Source: JBHIFB01 sp046760905
Lineage (GTDB): Bacteria > Gemmatimonadota > CAZMKB01
Direction of reading: 5' to 3'
Length of the DNA: 7,733 nt
Assembly (NCBI GenBank): GCA_046760905.1
Contig: JBHIFB010000141.1
Span: forward strand, 1-7,733
The notes beneath the pieces are model-generated. The model was not told the DNA's origin. It saw only the letters and a program-made list of their open reading frames with translations, and made no database searches. Every line of letters starts with the position of its first letter. The stretch's first letter is position 1. Positions 6,823 to 7,733 of the stretch are shown here, one piece after another. A program made the position numbers and the translations under genes.

Positions 6823-7623
6823 TCACTCCTCCCCCAGGAAGACGTCTTCAGCCCTTGGTTCAAGAATTATCGCTCGTTCGAGCAGTACGATAGGACGCAT
6901 AATATTCTGCATGGTTCTGAAGAAAGTCCTCAAATCGGCAACAAAGCTCTTCGGAACGTAGATTACATCCCCAGCCACCAGGACTTTGTTCTCTCCTGTC
7001 GCTCCCTTCATTAGAAAATCTTCGAGGTTCAACCTCATCAGTTCAGGATTATCAAAGTCGCCTCGGATGAGGACAACGGAGGATTTGTTTGCTTCCCTCG
7101 TAAAGCCTCCGGCCTTGCTGATCGCCTCTATTGCGGTTTTGGATCCGTCCAGTACAAAGATCCCCGGTTTAGACACCTCTCCAAGGACGAATATCTTCTG
7201 ACTCCTCAATGAGACCACCTCGACTCCTACTTGTGGATTCACATAGTATCGCGAGAGACCTTCATTGATTAGCTGCCGCACCTCCTTGATGCCCATACCT
7301 CCCGCTTTTACGTATCCGACAAACGGGTAGTAGAACTCACCCGTAAGATCAAGCGTCACCTTTTTCGAGAGATCCCTGTGCCCCCAAACCCGAACGGCAA
7401 GTTCATCTCCCGGACCAAGAATGAACTCTGAAATGTGAACCTCTTCAGGTGGCGTAGATACTCCTTCACCGGCCTTATCGGTGGTAGAGATACTTTTTGC
7501 GCCGCCACCACATGAAAGTGAGCACACTACTAAAATCATCGGCAGGAAAATTGCCCAATGATATGATCTTGTAATGTTGAACTGAGGAAAAATGGCTTCT
7601 TTAAATGTACATTTATTGATCAT
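6823..7623 (-). CDS. Polysaccharide export protein (Wza/OPX family, Poly_export + SLBB)
   Basis: The 266-residue product is predicted to be an outer-membrane-associated export protein through which surface polysaccharide leaves the cell. A hydrophobic signal segment (about residues 23-37) ends in SLSC-GGG, so C38 is the likely lipidated cysteine, although the -3 position is Ser rather than Leu/Val, making the lipobox imperfect. The Poly_export domain spans about 65-140, with the hallmark LGPGDELAVRVWG and the later YYVNPQVGVEV. One SLBB domain follows at about 142-225 (FVLGEVSKPGIF, AGGFT, GDVIYVP). A basic/hydrophobic C-terminal stretch (about 229-256) lies where Wza has its membrane-crossing helix. 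It is shorter than E. coli Wza (about 380 residues) and has one SLBB where Wza has more. GGAGG lies 7 nt before the ATG, which fixes the start. It is the first gene of the block; no Wzc-type partner is visible. The family call is firm; the exact polymer is unknown. Confidence 0.93.
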   Translation of the reverse strand: MINKCTFKEAIFPQFNITRSYHWAIFLPMILVVCSLSCGGGAKSISTTDKAGEGVSTPPEEVHISEFILGPGDELAVRVWGHRDLSKKVTLDLTGEFYYPFVGYVKAGGMGIKEVRQLINEGLSRYYVNPQVGVEVVSLRSQKIFVLGEVSKPGIFVLDGSKTAIEAISKAGGFTREANKSSVVLIRGDFDNPELMRLNLEDFLMKGATGENKVLVAGDVIYVPKSFVADLRTFFRTMQNIMRPIVLLERAIILEPRAEDVFLGEE

Positions 7624-7630
7624 TTATACA

Positions 7631-7635
7631 CCTCC
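7631..7635 (-). promoter_or_regulatory. Ribosome binding site of the export gene
   Basis: GGAGG on the minus strand sits 7 nt upstream of the ATG at 7623. It is the strongest Shine-Dalgarno match in the window and supports this start over the internal Met codons in the signal segment. Confidence 0.8.
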
Positions 7636-7733
7636 AAAGTCAGAAAAATTGAGGCCATTTTACCCATATAAGCCGCTTCCTCCCCTCAACTTCACGCCCT
7701 CACATCAGATTGAAATCCAAAACATTACAATTT

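Noticed and set aside
6838..6849. 12-bp palindrome GAAGACGTCTTC
   Set aside because: It lies within the 3' coding part of the export gene, is explained by its codons, and is of a length expected by chance.
7641..7689. Possible promoter before the export gene (TAAAAT at 7662-7657, TTGAGG at 7689-7684)
   Set aside because: The -10-like box is a good match, but the spacer to the -35-like box is 21 bp, too long for a standard promoter. A sigma-54-like TGGC...TTTC nearby lacks the GC of the -12 element and would place the transcript start at the ribosome site.
1..7733. CRISPR arrays, insertion sequences, tRNA or rRNA genes
   Set aside because: No direct-repeat/spacer pattern, transposase-like frame, terminal inverted repeats or tRNA-like cloverleaf was seen by reading both strands; short degenerate copies could be missed by eye.

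Overview
The window is one strand-uniform block of surface-polysaccharide (exopolysaccharide/LPS-type) genes. All seven protein genes lie on the minus strand, so transcription runs from right to left. The source looks like a diderm (Gram-negative-type) bacterium, because the first gene encodes an outer-membrane polysaccharide export (Wza/OPX-type) lipoprotein candidate. Base composition is intermediate by eye, with frequent ATA (Ile) and AGG/AGA (Arg) codons. I cannot name the organism; a thermophile or an uncultured candidate phylum is possible but is only a guess.

Layout in transcription order: (1) 7623-6823, polysaccharide export protein with a GGAGG ribosome site; (2) 6822-6717, a 106-nt gap with a perfect 10-bp inverted repeat followed by a T-run, a candidate terminator or attenuator; (3) 6716-5049, a soluble alkaline-phosphatase-superfamily phosphodiesterase/phosphotransferase with its metal ligands in place; (4) 5030-3567, a Wzx/MOP-type flippase; (5) 3570-2386, a GT4 glycosyltransferase overlapping the flippase gene by ATGA; (6) a perfect 16-bp palindrome at the next gene boundary; (7) 2352-1675, a PIG-L-like protein that has lost all recognisable zinc and catalytic residues; (8) 1697-930, a PIG-L/LmbE deacetylase with intact motifs, overlapping the previous gene; (9) 907-1, the N-terminal 302 codons of a GT39/GT-C membrane glycosyltransferase that starts at GTG and runs off the left edge.

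Inferred joint role: GT4 builds a lipid-linked glycan on the cytoplasmic face, the active PIG-L enzyme removes an N-acetyl (or similar acyl) group from a sugar, the AlkP-like enzyme adds or removes a phosphate-linked group, the flippase moves the unit across the inner membrane, the GT-C enzyme adds a sugar from a polyprenyl-phosphate donor outside, and the export protein carries polymer across the outer membrane. The initiating phosphoglycosyltransferase, polymerase and chain-length/tyrosine-kinase (Wzc) genes are not in this window.

The most notable points are the tandem active/inactive PIG-L pair, the hairpin plus T-run separating the export gene from the rest, and the co-occurrence of four enzyme classes that also build eukaryotic GPI anchors (GT4, PIG-L, AlkP-superfamily, GT-C). 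The last is a family-level analogy, not a claim of GPI synthesis.
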